Part shown: positions 1 to 7,076 of the stretch, piece after piece | How the letters are laid out: each line of letters starts with the position of its first letter | Position numbering within the stretch: the stretch's first letter is position 1 | Assembly (NCBI GenBank): GCA_946186945.1 | Contig: CAMHPC010000006.1 | Span: 1-40,562 of the forward strand | Direction of reading: 5' to 3' | DNA: 40,562 nt | DNA from: an uncultured Prevotella sp. | GTDB taxonomy: Bacteria; Bacteroidota; Bacteroidia; Bacteroidales; Bacteroidaceae | Program-made: the position numbers and the translations under genes | Notes under the pieces: model-generated | The model's database searches: none | Told to the model about the DNA's origin: nothing | What the model saw: the letters and a program-made list of their open reading frames with translations, nothing else

Positions 1-465
1 GACTGCCTCTATCGCCACGTGGCAGCGGTAAAGGGAGTGGACCGCAACAAAAGCGACCTCTTTCAGGCATACAAGCAGTTTAGCAGAAGCGCCAACTTGG
101 AGAACTTTATCGAGGCACTGAAGTCTTTCTTCGCCGGCATACCCTACCACTTGGAGCGTGGCAATCAGAATGAGCACTACTATCACTCGCTGCTTTATAC
201 CCTGCTTGTGGCATTCGGCGCCGACGTCAGGGCAGAGGACCCAATGGCAAAGGGCCGCAGCGATATCACTCTGCTCATGCCGAAGGGCATATATATAATG
301 GAACTGAAATATGACCACCCCGCACAGGAAGCCCTCGAGCAAATCAACCGAAAGGGCTATGCCGACAAATACCGCATGGACGGTCGCCCCATCACCAAGG
401 TGGGCATCTCATTCTCATCAGCCGAGAGAAATATCACGGAGTGGGTATCAGAGAAAGCCGTATAA
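1..465 (+). CDS. AAA-ATPase/PD-(D/E)XK nuclease family protein, 3' part
   Basis: The reading frame is open at the left edge, so only the C-terminal 154 residues are present; the GTG at 19 is internal. The visible part matches the nuclease-like domain at the end of the DUF1703/PDDEXK_9 family. It has a helical stretch ending in YHSLLY, then GRSDI about 20 residues later (acidic active-site position) and MELKYD (the ExK part). The tail KVGISFSS...RNITEW is typical of how these proteins end. Full-length relatives are about 500-600 residues with an N-terminal AAA-ATPase domain, which must lie outside the window. They are abundant, often multicopy proteins in Bacteroidales of unproven function. 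The gene ends just before a decayed, IS-invaded stretch. Confidence 0.75.
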   Translation, partial: DCLYRHVAAVKGVDRNKSDLFQAYKQFSRSANLENFIEALKSFFAGIPYHLERGNQNEHYYHSLLYTLLVAFGADVRAEDPMAKGRSDITLLMPKGIYIMELKYDHPAQEALEQINRKGYADKYRMDGRPITKVGISFSSAERNITEWVSEKAV

Positions 466-524
466 CAAAAGAGTATATTGAGGGGCCGATTTACCGGGTA
501 CAACTTTACGATATTATAAATGGT

Positions 525-600
525 ATGTTAGAAATAAAATCAAAAGCAAGGTCGTTGAAATCCATATGTATTGACTTTGACGGTGTGATACATGATTACT
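525..600 (+). pseudogene. N-terminal fragment of a HAD-like phosphatase gene cut by an IS remnant
   Basis: The frame from the ATG at 525 reads a short leader and then KSICIDFDGVIHDY, which resembles the first beta strand and DxDG nucleophile motif of small HAD-superfamily proteins. The similarity stops exactly at 600, where the inverted repeat of the IS remnant begins, and the frame runs out inside the element. I could not find a continuation of the HAD fold after 933. This is most simply the stump of a gene interrupted by the element and then eroded. The match is only about 14 residues, so chance similarity is possible. Confidence 0.4.
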
Positions 601-617
601 GGGTCACTTGCATAACC
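601..617 (+). repeat. IS remnant terminal inverted repeat, left
   Basis: GGGTCACTTGCATAACC pairs with the repeat at 917-933 at 16 of 17 positions. It lies immediately outside the transposase stop codon (625-627). Confidence 0.75.
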
Positions 618-624
618 GCGTGGA

Positions 625-854
625 TTAACCGAAAATCTTGACAAGCCTGAAGATGAAGAATTTCTTGTCAATGACACCCCTTAACTGTGCCCTGAAGTCC
701 TTGATTTTAGCATTGAGTGATTCAGCAGAGGCATTGGTTGATCTGTTAACGAAGTAGTTTAGGATCTCGTCTTATCTGTCGTACATGGCTGAAACCATTC
801 AAGCATGTGCTCAGGCAACAGGCATTTGACAAGTGTCTCGTATTGTGGATTCAT
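625..854 (-). pseudogene. Deleted and frameshifted transposase (fused ends)
   Basis: From the ATG at 854 the minus strand reads MNPQYETLVKCLLPEHMLEW and a few more residues, resembling the start of the small N-terminal ORF of ISAon1-type elements. After about 780 the similarity jumps to another frame, reading NYFVNRSTNASAES, then KIKDFRAQLRGV and FFIFRLVKIFG before the stop at 625. That is the typical C-terminus of ISL3/DDE transposases of this group, including the E of the catalytic triad in NASAES. An in-frame stop precedes the C-terminal piece and the catalytic D residues are absent. It cannot encode a transposase. Confidence 0.75.
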
Positions 855-916
855 TGTGATATTTCACGTTATTATAGAACGAAAATATCACGAGTTTAGT
901 GTGGATGCTCACACAT

Positions 917-933
917 GGTTATGCAGGTGACCC
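917..933 (-). repeat. IS remnant terminal inverted repeat, right
   Basis: Read on the minus strand from 933 this is GGGTCACCTGCATAACC, differing from the left copy at one position. The space between it and the ORF start at 854 would have held the element's promoter. Confidence 0.75.
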
Positions 934-1015
934 GGTAGAACAATTACTTTGCTCTGAACCACAATGTGTTACAAAAAATATATACTTATTTTACACTTCT
1001 AATAAATACAGTACA

Positions 1016-1033
1016 ATACCAATATTGTGGTAT
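1016..1033 (+). promoter_or_regulatory. Candidate operator: inverted repeat upstream of the leader promoter
   Basis: ATACCA-N6-TGGTAT forms a perfect 6-bp dyad about 22 nt upstream of the -33 element. The word TATTGTGG inside it (1023-1030) recurs at 1054-1061 over the -33 element, 31 bp further on, about three helical turns. The remainder of 934-1128 is AT-rich and shows no gene. Confidence 0.35.
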
Positions 1034-1055
1034 GAAAAATGACATTTATGGGGTA

Positions 1056-1086
1056 TTGTGGGGGGGGTGATATCAGCGTACCTTTG
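1056..1086 (+). promoter_or_regulatory. Bacteroidota-type promoter with a G8 spacer tract, for the leader/uptake operon
   Basis: TTG (1056-1058) and TACCTTTG (1079-1086) match the -33 and -7 elements of the Bacteroidota sigma-ABfr consensus with the preferred 20-nt spacer. Eight consecutive G (1060-1067) lie within the spacer. Transcription should start a few bases after 1090, leaving about 35 nt before the leader ATG. The start site is inferred. Confidence 0.65.
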
Positions 1087-1128
1087 CAGCGACAATACAG
1101 ACATATTCAAAACGATAAAAAAAAAGGT

Positions 1129-1326
1129 ATGAGAACAATGTTTCAGCGAATGTGCCAACACTCTATGAGCACCTGTATGGCAGGGATGTCTTGCTGTTGT
1201 ATGCAGAGGATAACAGAGAGTAATAACCAGAAATGGAAAGAACATATTATAATTGTATTTAAAGAAACAAGAGAACATGAGAAAATCAGTATTCACCATA
1301 GCATTGCTCATGGCATTGCAAATTAG
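1129..1326 (+). CDS. Met/Cys-rich leader peptide overlapping the downstream gene (candidate metal- or cysteine-sensing uORF)
   Basis: A 65-codon frame starts at the first ATG after the inferred transcript start; a second ATG follows at 1138. The longer frame back to 1039 lies upstream of the promoter and would not be transcribed. In the first 27 residues there are seven Met and five Cys, including CCC encoded by TGC TGT TGT at 1192-1200 and the spaced cysteines C9 and C16. The tail is ordinary and His-rich near the end (IHHSIAHG). The stop codon (1324-1326) lies 50 nt inside the next gene, which starts at 1277, so the two frames are placed for translational coupling. No hydrophobic signal segment is seen. 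Analogous arrangements are known as Cys-rich leader ORFs in actinobacteria (cysteine attenuation) and copper-responsive uORFs ahead of TonB receptors in Bordetella. Homology to these is not claimed. Confidence 0.6.
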   Translation: MRTMFQRMCQHSMSTCMAGMSCCCMQRITESNNQKWKEHIIIVFKETREHEKISIHHSIAHGIAN

Positions 1327-2173
1327 TCTGACAGTAGATGCACAAAACACTCAAGTGACACTTCACGTACAGAATTCTGTGCGACAACTGGCAGAAAAAT
1401 GGGTAGCCGATTACACCCAGGACAATCCAAACATCGCATTTCAGATCGTTTCAGGAAAAACAGACAACACAGAAAACCATATCTCGTTCGTAACAGAACA
1501 AAACAGTAACGCATTCTTCTTCGCACACTATGCCGTATTGCCGGTGGTGAATAGAGCATCAGAGGCAGAAAAACTGTTGGGCAACAAACAACTGAACGCC
1601 AGGAAACTAAAGAAACTCTTCTTCGTAAAGGATGAGGATGACGACGAACAGGAAGAAACAAAACTGGAACAACAACTACATATCATTACAGGCAATAGCC
1701 AACAGTCTGCTTCCCGTCTATATGCCTCTCACTTCCATCAGGAGACAGTCAACTATAAAGGTAAAAAGATACAGGGGGATGACTCTTTTCTCAATAATGC
1801 CATAAGCAGAGACCAATTAGGAGTGACTGTCAACTCCCTTTCAAATATCTTCGACCTGGAGAGTAGACAGTTGAGACATTCTCTCGCTCTCATTCCATTG
1901 GATATTGACCGTCGAGGACGACAGATCCTGAAAGAAGGACGTTTGGATGATATCATCCAACTTCTTGAGGAACAGCAGTACTCGGAGATACCCGTGGGCT
2001 CCGTGGGCCTGACCTTCGACCCCAGCAACGAACTGCTCAACGACTTTGCACAATGGGTACTGGAGCATGGAGTAGAATATGTGCATCAGTATGGGCTGCT
2101 GTCTCTTTCACCAAAGGAGTTGACTGCACAAAAGCAGCGTATAGCACATGATAACCTGGCACAAAATAAATAG
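1277..2173 (+). CDS. Periplasmic substrate-binding-like protein (PstS-type fold)
   Basis: 298 residues from the ATG at 1277; the open frame extends to 1253 but MRKSVFTIALLMALQISLTV begins a clear signal peptide ending near VDAQ. The mature protein resembles the PBP-like domain of phosphate-binding proteins. It has a central ITGNSQQSASRLYAS stretch, the GVTVNSLSNIFD region and a C-terminal segment (FAQWVLEHG...YGLLSL) where PstS proteins end FLDFVLS...GYVPL. An acidic run (KDEDDDEQEE) near the middle is unusual. No ABC permease or ATPase lies nearby; SusC follows instead. The start is overlapped by the leader ORF, so its translation may depend on leader translation. The ligand is unknown; phosphate is not implied. 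Confidence 0.65.
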   Translation: MRKSVFTIALLMALQISLTVDAQNTQVTLHVQNSVRQLAEKWVADYTQDNPNIAFQIVSGKTDNTENHISFVTEQNSNAFFFAHYAVLPVVNRASEAEKLLGNKQLNARKLKKLFFVKDEDDDEQEETKLEQQLHIITGNSQQSASRLYASHFHQETVNYKGKKIQGDDSFLNNAISRDQLGVTVNSLSNIFDLESRQLRHSLALIPLDIDRRGRQILKEGRLDDIIQLLEEQQYSEIPVGSVGLTFDPSNELLNDFAQWVLEHGVEYVHQYGLLSLSPKELTAQKQRIAHDNLAQNK

Positions 2174-2207
2174 AAGTTTGCCAATCATAATTCAATAAGT
2201 AGTTTTA

Positions 2208-2215
2208 TAAATTTG
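2208..2215 (+). promoter_or_regulatory. Possible internal -7 element ahead of susC
   Basis: TAAATTTG fits the Bacteroidota -7 element. The nearest TTTG (2177-2180) is 27 nt away rather than about 20, so the -33 element is missing or poor. A start near 2221 would place the hairpin at 2224-2250 at the 5' end of the message. Confidence 0.3.
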
Positions 2216-2223
2216 TAAAAGGT

Positions 2224-2250
2224 GCGAGCCTCACTCATCAGCAGGCTCGC
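2224..2250 (+). other. Stem-loop in the susC upstream region
   Basis: GCGAGCCT pairs with AGGCTCGC (8 bp) around an 11-nt loop. It is followed by TCCTTAAGGGGAG rather than a T tract, so it is unlikely to be a simple terminator. It lies 22 nt before the susC start and next to a strong purine-rich ribosome site (AAGGGGAG). It could stabilise the 3' part of the mRNA after processing or control ribosome access. Confidence 0.5.
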
Positions 2251-2272
2251 TCCTTAAGGGGAGATTGTATCT

Positions 2273-5200
2273 ATGAAAAAGAGAGTTTTTTTGTTCATTA
2301 CCATATTGGTGTCCGCACTTAACGCCCTGGCACAGACCACTATAACGGGTAGAATAGTAGATGCCAATACGGGAGAGTCCATCGTTGGAGCATCACTTAT
2401 ACCTAAGTCGAGCAAGGAACTTGGCACCGTCACCGATATTGACGGAAACTTCACGCTCGTGACAAAGGTGGAACTGCCACTGACACTGAGTGTGCAGTTC
2501 GTAGGATACAGGTCGCAGGAAGTTGATGTCTATGACACAACAGAACCGTTGGAGATACAACTGGTAGAATATAGCAACCGCTTGAACGAAGTCGTGGTAA
2601 TAGGTTATGGTACACAAAAGCGCACCCAACTCACTGGCAGCGTCACTACGGTGACCTCTGAGGTGTTCGCCAACTCGCAGACGTCAACCTTCGATGCCGC
2701 GCTCGGAGGGCAGGTGGCAGGACTGAATGTCACGGCAAGCAGCGGACAACCGGGTGCCGACAGTCATATACGCATACGTGGAGGCAACTCGGTGAATGCA
2801 AGCAATGAACCTCTTTATGTGATAGACGGCTTCATCTACTTCAAAGATGCGGCAAACAGCGGCACCGGACTCGGAGCCATAGAGAGTTCGCTCAACCCAT
2901 TGGCCACTATCAACCCCAACGACATTGAGTCGGTAGAAGTGTTGAAAGATGTGTCTGCCACTGCCATCTACGGTTCACGAGGTGCCAACGGCGTCATTAT
3001 CATCACCACCAAGAAGGGTAGGATAGGCGATAAAAAAGCACGTATCAGTTATAATTTCAGCCTTGGAGTAAGTCATATAGCCAAGACTCTCGACCTGCAG
3101 GACGCATCTCAGTGGGCTGGGTTCCAAAAGAAATACTTCAGTAATAAGGGCGGATATACAGATGAACAGATAGAAGCACTGGGAAAAGGTACCGACTGGC
3201 AGGATGCAGTGCTGCGCAACGCGCTGACGCAAAACCATGAGGTGAGCATCAACGGTGCTACGGAGAAGAGCCGCTACTCCTTCTCAGCCAACTACACCGA
3301 CCAGCAGGGTATAGTGCTCAACTCAGATTTTCAACGTTACAACTTCCATCTTAATGCTGACTGGGAACTGCAGAAAAATCTTCATTTCGGCGTGAATACC
3401 ACTTACGGACGCTCCAGACAACGTGGAATGACTACTACCGAAGACCAAGTGTTCAATTCATCGCCCTTCTCGGCAGGTATCACTAATAGTTTTGTCTATG
3501 CCCTGCTCATGCCCCCTGTAATCAGAGTATACAACGATGATGGCACCTACAATTTCAAAAACCCCTATGAATACGCATATTTCGCTATAGGCGACCATGC
3601 AGCCAACCCTGTGTATGACCTGAAAGAGAGTGTGGCTGAGAACGTGAACAACTATCTGCTGTCCAATGTATGGGCCAGTTACCGCATCGGCGACTTCCTG
3701 CTGAAAGCCACCGTTGGCCTGAATAGTGAAAAACTCACCCAGAACTACTTCGCAGGCGCATTCACCTCGCTTGGACTTGCTACCGAAGGTATCGGAGGCA
3801 ATGGCAACCGACAGACTGATGTGTGGCAACAGGAATATACCGTAAGTTATGACAAGGATATCAACGACAACAACCATATAGATGCACTGGCAGGATTTAC
3901 ACGCCAGACTTCCACTTCCACATACAGTGCCATACGTACCAACCACTTTACCAACGAAAGTCTGAAACAGTACAACCTGGGCGATGGTGCCGGTATATAT
4001 ACTCCTAAGACAGGTAAGTCTGAGTCGACACTCAATTCTCTCATAGCCCGTGTCAACTATACTCTGCTCAATCGCTATAATGCCACGGCTACATTCCGAG
4101 CCGACAATTCCAGCCGTTTCTCAAAGGACCATCGCTGGGGATACTTCCCCTCACTGGGACTTTCATGGAACGTGGATAAAGAACCCTTCTTCATTGGAGC
4201 ACTGAAAACAGTAGACTATCTGAAACTGCGAATCTCAGGTGGCATGGTGGGCAATCAGGAGATACCAGACTTTGCCTTCGCTACCTCGTATGCCACAGGC
4301 AGTTACGGCGGCTCATCCAGTTACTCAAAAGACAATGAAGCCAATGATAACCTGAAATGGGAAACTACCGCCTCTTACAACCTCGGCTTCGACCTCGGTT
4401 TGTTCCGCAGTAGGGTAAACGTGGTGTTCGATGCCTACTACAAAAAAACAAGCGACCTGCTGCTGGTGGTTCCCATGGGTTTCGCATCTGGTGTGACCAC
4501 ACAACTGCAAAACGTGGGAAATGTGGTCAACAAGGGCGTGGAACTGAGTGTCAATGCCGCACTTATACAGCGACGACGCATACAGTGGACGGTGGCTGCC
4601 AATCTCGCATACAATAAAAACGAGATAACCAATATGGGACAGACCAACAACATCATACAAGGCTCTGACAACCAGCAGATATTGCGCAGGGGCGAGGCCC
4701 TGGGCTCATTCTACGGACTGCAGTTCGATGGCATAGTGCAACTCAATGAGGATGTGAGTCAACTGCCTACTATCAACGGACAGACGCCCAAAGCCGGAGA
4801 TATAAAATATGTTGACACTAACAAGGATGGACAGATAGACGGTAACGATCGTGTCATACTGGGCAGCATACAGCCAAAACTGGTCTACGGCTTCTCCACA
4901 CAGTTCAACTATCGGGGCTTCGATGCCTCTCTCTCCTTCGCAGGCAGTTATGGCAATAAACTATACAATGCCCTGGGACGACGACTGGAACAGACGGGTG
5001 ACTCGTACAACACCCTGACCACGGTACTCGATGCATGGACACCGGAGAACGGCGGTCAGACCCTGCCATGGGCAGCCAATCCCAGACCCTTCTCCTACAT
5101 CGACAGCCGATACATACAGGATGCTTCCTACCTCAAACTGAAAAATGTTACCATCGGCTATCGTCTGCAACTGCCAAAGCATTTCCCTGTAGGCATACGC

Positions 5201-5335
5201 GTATATGCCACAGCCACCAACCTCTTCACTATCACTCCATACAAGGGCTACGACCCTGAGGTAGCTGGAGGTACCGACAGTGGGGCATACCCCTCGGCAA
5301 GAACTTTCACATTCGGAGTAAACCTGACTTTATAA
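2273..5335 (+). CDS. SusC/RagA-family TonB-dependent outer membrane transporter
   Basis: 1020 residues, normal for SusC. A signal peptide (1-20, ending LNALAQ) is followed by a carboxypeptidase-regulatory-like beta domain (about 22-105: TITGRIVDANTGESIVGASL, DIDGNFTL, VQFVGY). Next is the Bacteroidota TonB-box/plug junction LNEVVVIGYGTQKRTQLTGS, a plug with IRIRGGNSVNASNEPLYVID and VEVLKDVSATAIYGSRGANG, and then the barrel. It ends in RTFTFGVNLTL, a usual beta-barrel terminus. It would form the outer membrane pore capped by the SusD-like lipoprotein encoded 60 nt downstream. The sequence does not show whether the substrate is a glycan, a peptide or a metal complex. No glycan-degrading enzyme is in the locus, which argues against a normal polysaccharide utilisation locus. 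Confidence 0.93.
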   Translation: MKKRVFLFITILVSALNALAQTTITGRIVDANTGESIVGASLIPKSSKELGTVTDIDGNFTLVTKVELPLTLSVQFVGYRSQEVDVYDTTEPLEIQLVEYSNRLNEVVVIGYGTQKRTQLTGSVTTVTSEVFANSQTSTFDAALGGQVAGLNVTASSGQPGADSHIRIRGGNSVNASNEPLYVIDGFIYFKDAANSGTGLGAIESSLNPLATINPNDIESVEVLKDVSATAIYGSRGANGVIIITTKKGRIGDKKARISYNFSLGVSHIAKTLDLQDASQWAGFQKKYFSNKGGYTDEQIEALGKGTDWQDAVLRNALTQNHEVSINGATEKSRYSFSANYTDQQGIVLNSDFQRYNFHLNADWELQKNLHFGVNTTYGRSRQRGMTTTEDQVFNSSPFSAGITNSFVYALLMPPVIRVYNDDGTYNFKNPYEYAYFAIGDHAANPVYDLKESVAENVNNYLLSNVWASYRIGDFLLKATVGLNSEKLTQNYFAGAFTSLGLATEGIGGNGNRQTDVWQQEYTVSYDKDINDNNHIDALAGFTRQTSTSTYSAIRTNHFTNESLKQYNLGDGAGIYTPKTGKSESTLNSLIARVNYTLLNRYNATATFRADNSSRFSKDHRWGYFPSLGLSWNVDKEPFFIGALKTVDYLKLRISGGMVGNQEIPDFAFATSYATGSYGGSSSYSKDNEANDNLKWETTASYNLGFDLGLFRSRVNVVFDAYYKKTSDLLLVVPMGFASGVTTQLQNVGNVVNKGVELSVNAALIQRRRIQWTVAANLAYNKNEITNMGQTNNIIQGSDNQQILRRGEALGSFYGLQFDGIVQLNEDVSQLPTINGQTPKAGDIKYVDTNKDGQIDGNDRVILGSIQPKLVYGFSTQFNYRGFDASLSFAGSYGNKLYNALGRRLEQTGDSYNTLTTVLDAWTPENGGQTLPWAANPRPFSYIDSRYIQDASYLKLKNVTIGYRLQLPKHFPVGIRVYATATNLFTITPYKGYDPEVAGGTDSGAYPSARTFTFGVNLTL

Positions 5336-5395
5336 CATCGTATTTATAGTATTTATTTAATGAAGTATTAACTAAAGGTAAAAAGGAGATTATTT

Positions 5396-7045
5396 ATGAA
5401 AAGGAACATTTTATTCGGTGCTGCATTGGCAGCCACACTTCTCACGGGTTTTACCTCGTGCACAAGCAGCGATGACAACACTGCAGACGTAGTAGATATC
5501 ATAGACGTGGATAACGTGGTGCAAAACGATGAAGGAGCCATCTCACTGGTCAATGGCGTATACAGCCACTGGCAGCCGCTCTCATCTTCGTTCTCGTTCA
5601 TCATCGAACTCAATTCCAACAAACTCATCTCGTTTGAAGGCGAAGAGGGCGAGGCTGGTCCGGTGAACAGCCGTTTCGAACAGGTGGCTGACACGTGGTA
5701 CCAGGTGAAAATCTTCAACCACCTGCTGCTGGGCATCGCTCAGGACAACGAGGCCATCACCACCATCGAAAATTCACTCAAGGCAGGCAAGGTGACACAG
5801 GCAGGATACAATGCCGCAGTGGGTAAAGCTAAATTCCTGCGCGCACTGGCATACCTGAAACTGGCACAACTCTGGGGCGAGGTGCCTGTGTTTACAGAGC
5901 AGGGCGGTTCTACCACACAGCGACAGGACCTGAACACAGTGTTCAACCAGATAGTCAGCGACCTGACCAGTGCAGAGAACCTGCTGCTCGACTACAACGG
6001 CGACCCACGCATACCTTCCAAACAGGCTGCTCAGGCTCTGCTGGCACGTACTTACCTGGTATGGGGCGACAATCCTCTCTCTGCCAGTGAAGTGCAGGCT
6101 ATAGCCAATACTCAGACCGACCCCGCTTTCTCCAAGAACGACGGTCGACTGCTAAAGGCTATCGAGTATGCTGACAAGGTAATCAATAGCGGCAAACTAA
6201 GTCTCGACCCCGACTTCTCCAAACTCTTCGGACGCGAATATGAGTCGAACAAACGCGGTACCAACGAGCACCTGTTCACTATAGCACATGACGGTGACAA
6301 AAATGACGCTCAGGGTAACCACCAGACTCACTGCTCATGGACATTCCCCTTCCAGAATGGTGAATACGGCAAAGGCTACAGCCAGAACCATACCGAGGTG
6401 GCTGACGATGACCTCTATGACGACTGGTACGCAGAGCAACCCAACGACAAACGTCTGGCAAAGACTTACTTCACCGAACTGAAAAATCCTGAGGATGGCA
6501 ACACTTACCACTACTATTCTCCGGTGTACACTCCCATCAACGGAAAGGGCGTAGACCAGAGTTATGATAGGGCGGAATTGCTGGAAATCACCCAGAACAG
6601 TGTAGACCGCATAGAGATACGCTATGCAGAGGTGCTGCTTATCAAGGCAGAGGCTCTCGTGCAACTGGGACGCAACAGCGAGGCGGCTGCTCCATTCAAC
6701 CAACTGCGCAAACGTGCCGGCATAGCAGAAATCGCTGCTCCCACATTTGATGATATCAAACGCGAATGGGACTATGAGTTCACCTACGAACAGTTCTCGC
6801 TCTTCAACTCTCTGCGCTGGAAAGACCTCATCAGTTCTGTGAAGAAGGTGGCAAACTACAAGCACTTCAGCGATGAGTGGCATAGATTGGCATCTTACAC
6901 TAGTGACCAGCGTGCCTATTTCGAAAAGGTACACAACCACCTGGTGGCAAAGTATAACAATGTGCGCGGCAAACACTACCGTCAGCCCATTCCCACCGGC
7001 CTTTCTGGAGAAGACCTGGGCATAGAGCAGAACCCAGGATACTAA
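5396..7045 (+). CDS. SusD/RagB-family surface lipoprotein
   Basis: 549 residues with a lipoprotein signal (GFTSC, Cys22). SusD hallmarks are present: an N-terminal helical TPR-like region (YQVKIFNHLLLGIAQDNEAI), AKFLRALAYLKLAQLWGEVPV, QAAQALLARTYLVWGD, and the C-terminal motif RYAEVLLIKAEALVQLGR followed by FNQLRKRAGI. The protein should act as the lid and recognition subunit on the SusC barrel. The gene sits 60 nt after susC and 31 nt before the next lipoprotein gene, consistent with one operon. An FSLFNSLRWKDLISSVKK segment is at the C-terminus, as in family members. Ligand unknown. Confidence 0.93.
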   Translation: MKRNILFGAALAATLLTGFTSCTSSDDNTADVVDIIDVDNVVQNDEGAISLVNGVYSHWQPLSSSFSFIIELNSNKLISFEGEEGEAGPVNSRFEQVADTWYQVKIFNHLLLGIAQDNEAITTIENSLKAGKVTQAGYNAAVGKAKFLRALAYLKLAQLWGEVPVFTEQGGSTTQRQDLNTVFNQIVSDLTSAENLLLDYNGDPRIPSKQAAQALLARTYLVWGDNPLSASEVQAIANTQTDPAFSKNDGRLLKAIEYADKVINSGKLSLDPDFSKLFGREYESNKRGTNEHLFTIAHDGDKNDAQGNHQTHCSWTFPFQNGEYGKGYSQNHTEVADDDLYDDWYAEQPNDKRLAKTYFTELKNPEDGNTYHYYSPVYTPINGKGVDQSYDRAELLEITQNSVDRIEIRYAEVLLIKAEALVQLGRNSEAAAPFNQLRKRAGIAEIAAPTFDDIKREWDYEFTYEQFSLFNSLRWKDLISSVKKVANYKHFSDEWHRLASYTSDQRAYFEKVHNHLVAKYNNVRGKHYRQPIPTGLSGEDLGIEQNPGY

Positions 7046-7076
7046 TGAAACTATGTGTATGTAAAAACTGGATTTT

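Larger units (their letters stand above)
601..933 (-). mobile_element. Internally deleted ISL3-like (ISAon1-type) insertion sequence remnant
   Basis: Both ends are present as inverted repeats: GGGTCACTTGCATAACC at 601-617 and its reverse complement with one mismatch at 917-933. Between them, on the minus strand, are the first residues of a small N-terminal ORF and the last residues of a transposase, joined with most of the middle missing. An intact element of this type would be well over 1 kb; this one is 333 bp, so it resembles a MITE. No clear target-site duplication is visible next to the repeats (TGATTACT before, GGTAGAAC after). Family assignment rests on the transposase C-terminus and is by recognition only. 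Confidence 0.72.

Noticed and set aside
441..641. Open frame bridging the PDDEXK gene and the IS remnant
   Set aside because: It starts inside the upstream gene and ends within the IS; only the HAD-like fragment from 525 to 600 is meaningful.
1039..1128. Longer version of the leader ORF starting at the ATG at 1039
   Set aside because: The likely promoter lies at 1056-1086, so codons before about 1090 would not be in the transcript; the first usable ATG is at 1129.
934..1128. Target-site duplication for the IS remnant, from similar ATTACT words at 595 and 944
   Set aside because: The second copy is not adjacent to the right inverted repeat, so it is probably coincidence.
2273..7045. Polysaccharide utilisation locus
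   Set aside because: SusC and SusD are present, but there is no glycosidase, lyase, SusE/F-like glycan binder or sensor regulator nearby; the neighbours suggest another type of ligand.
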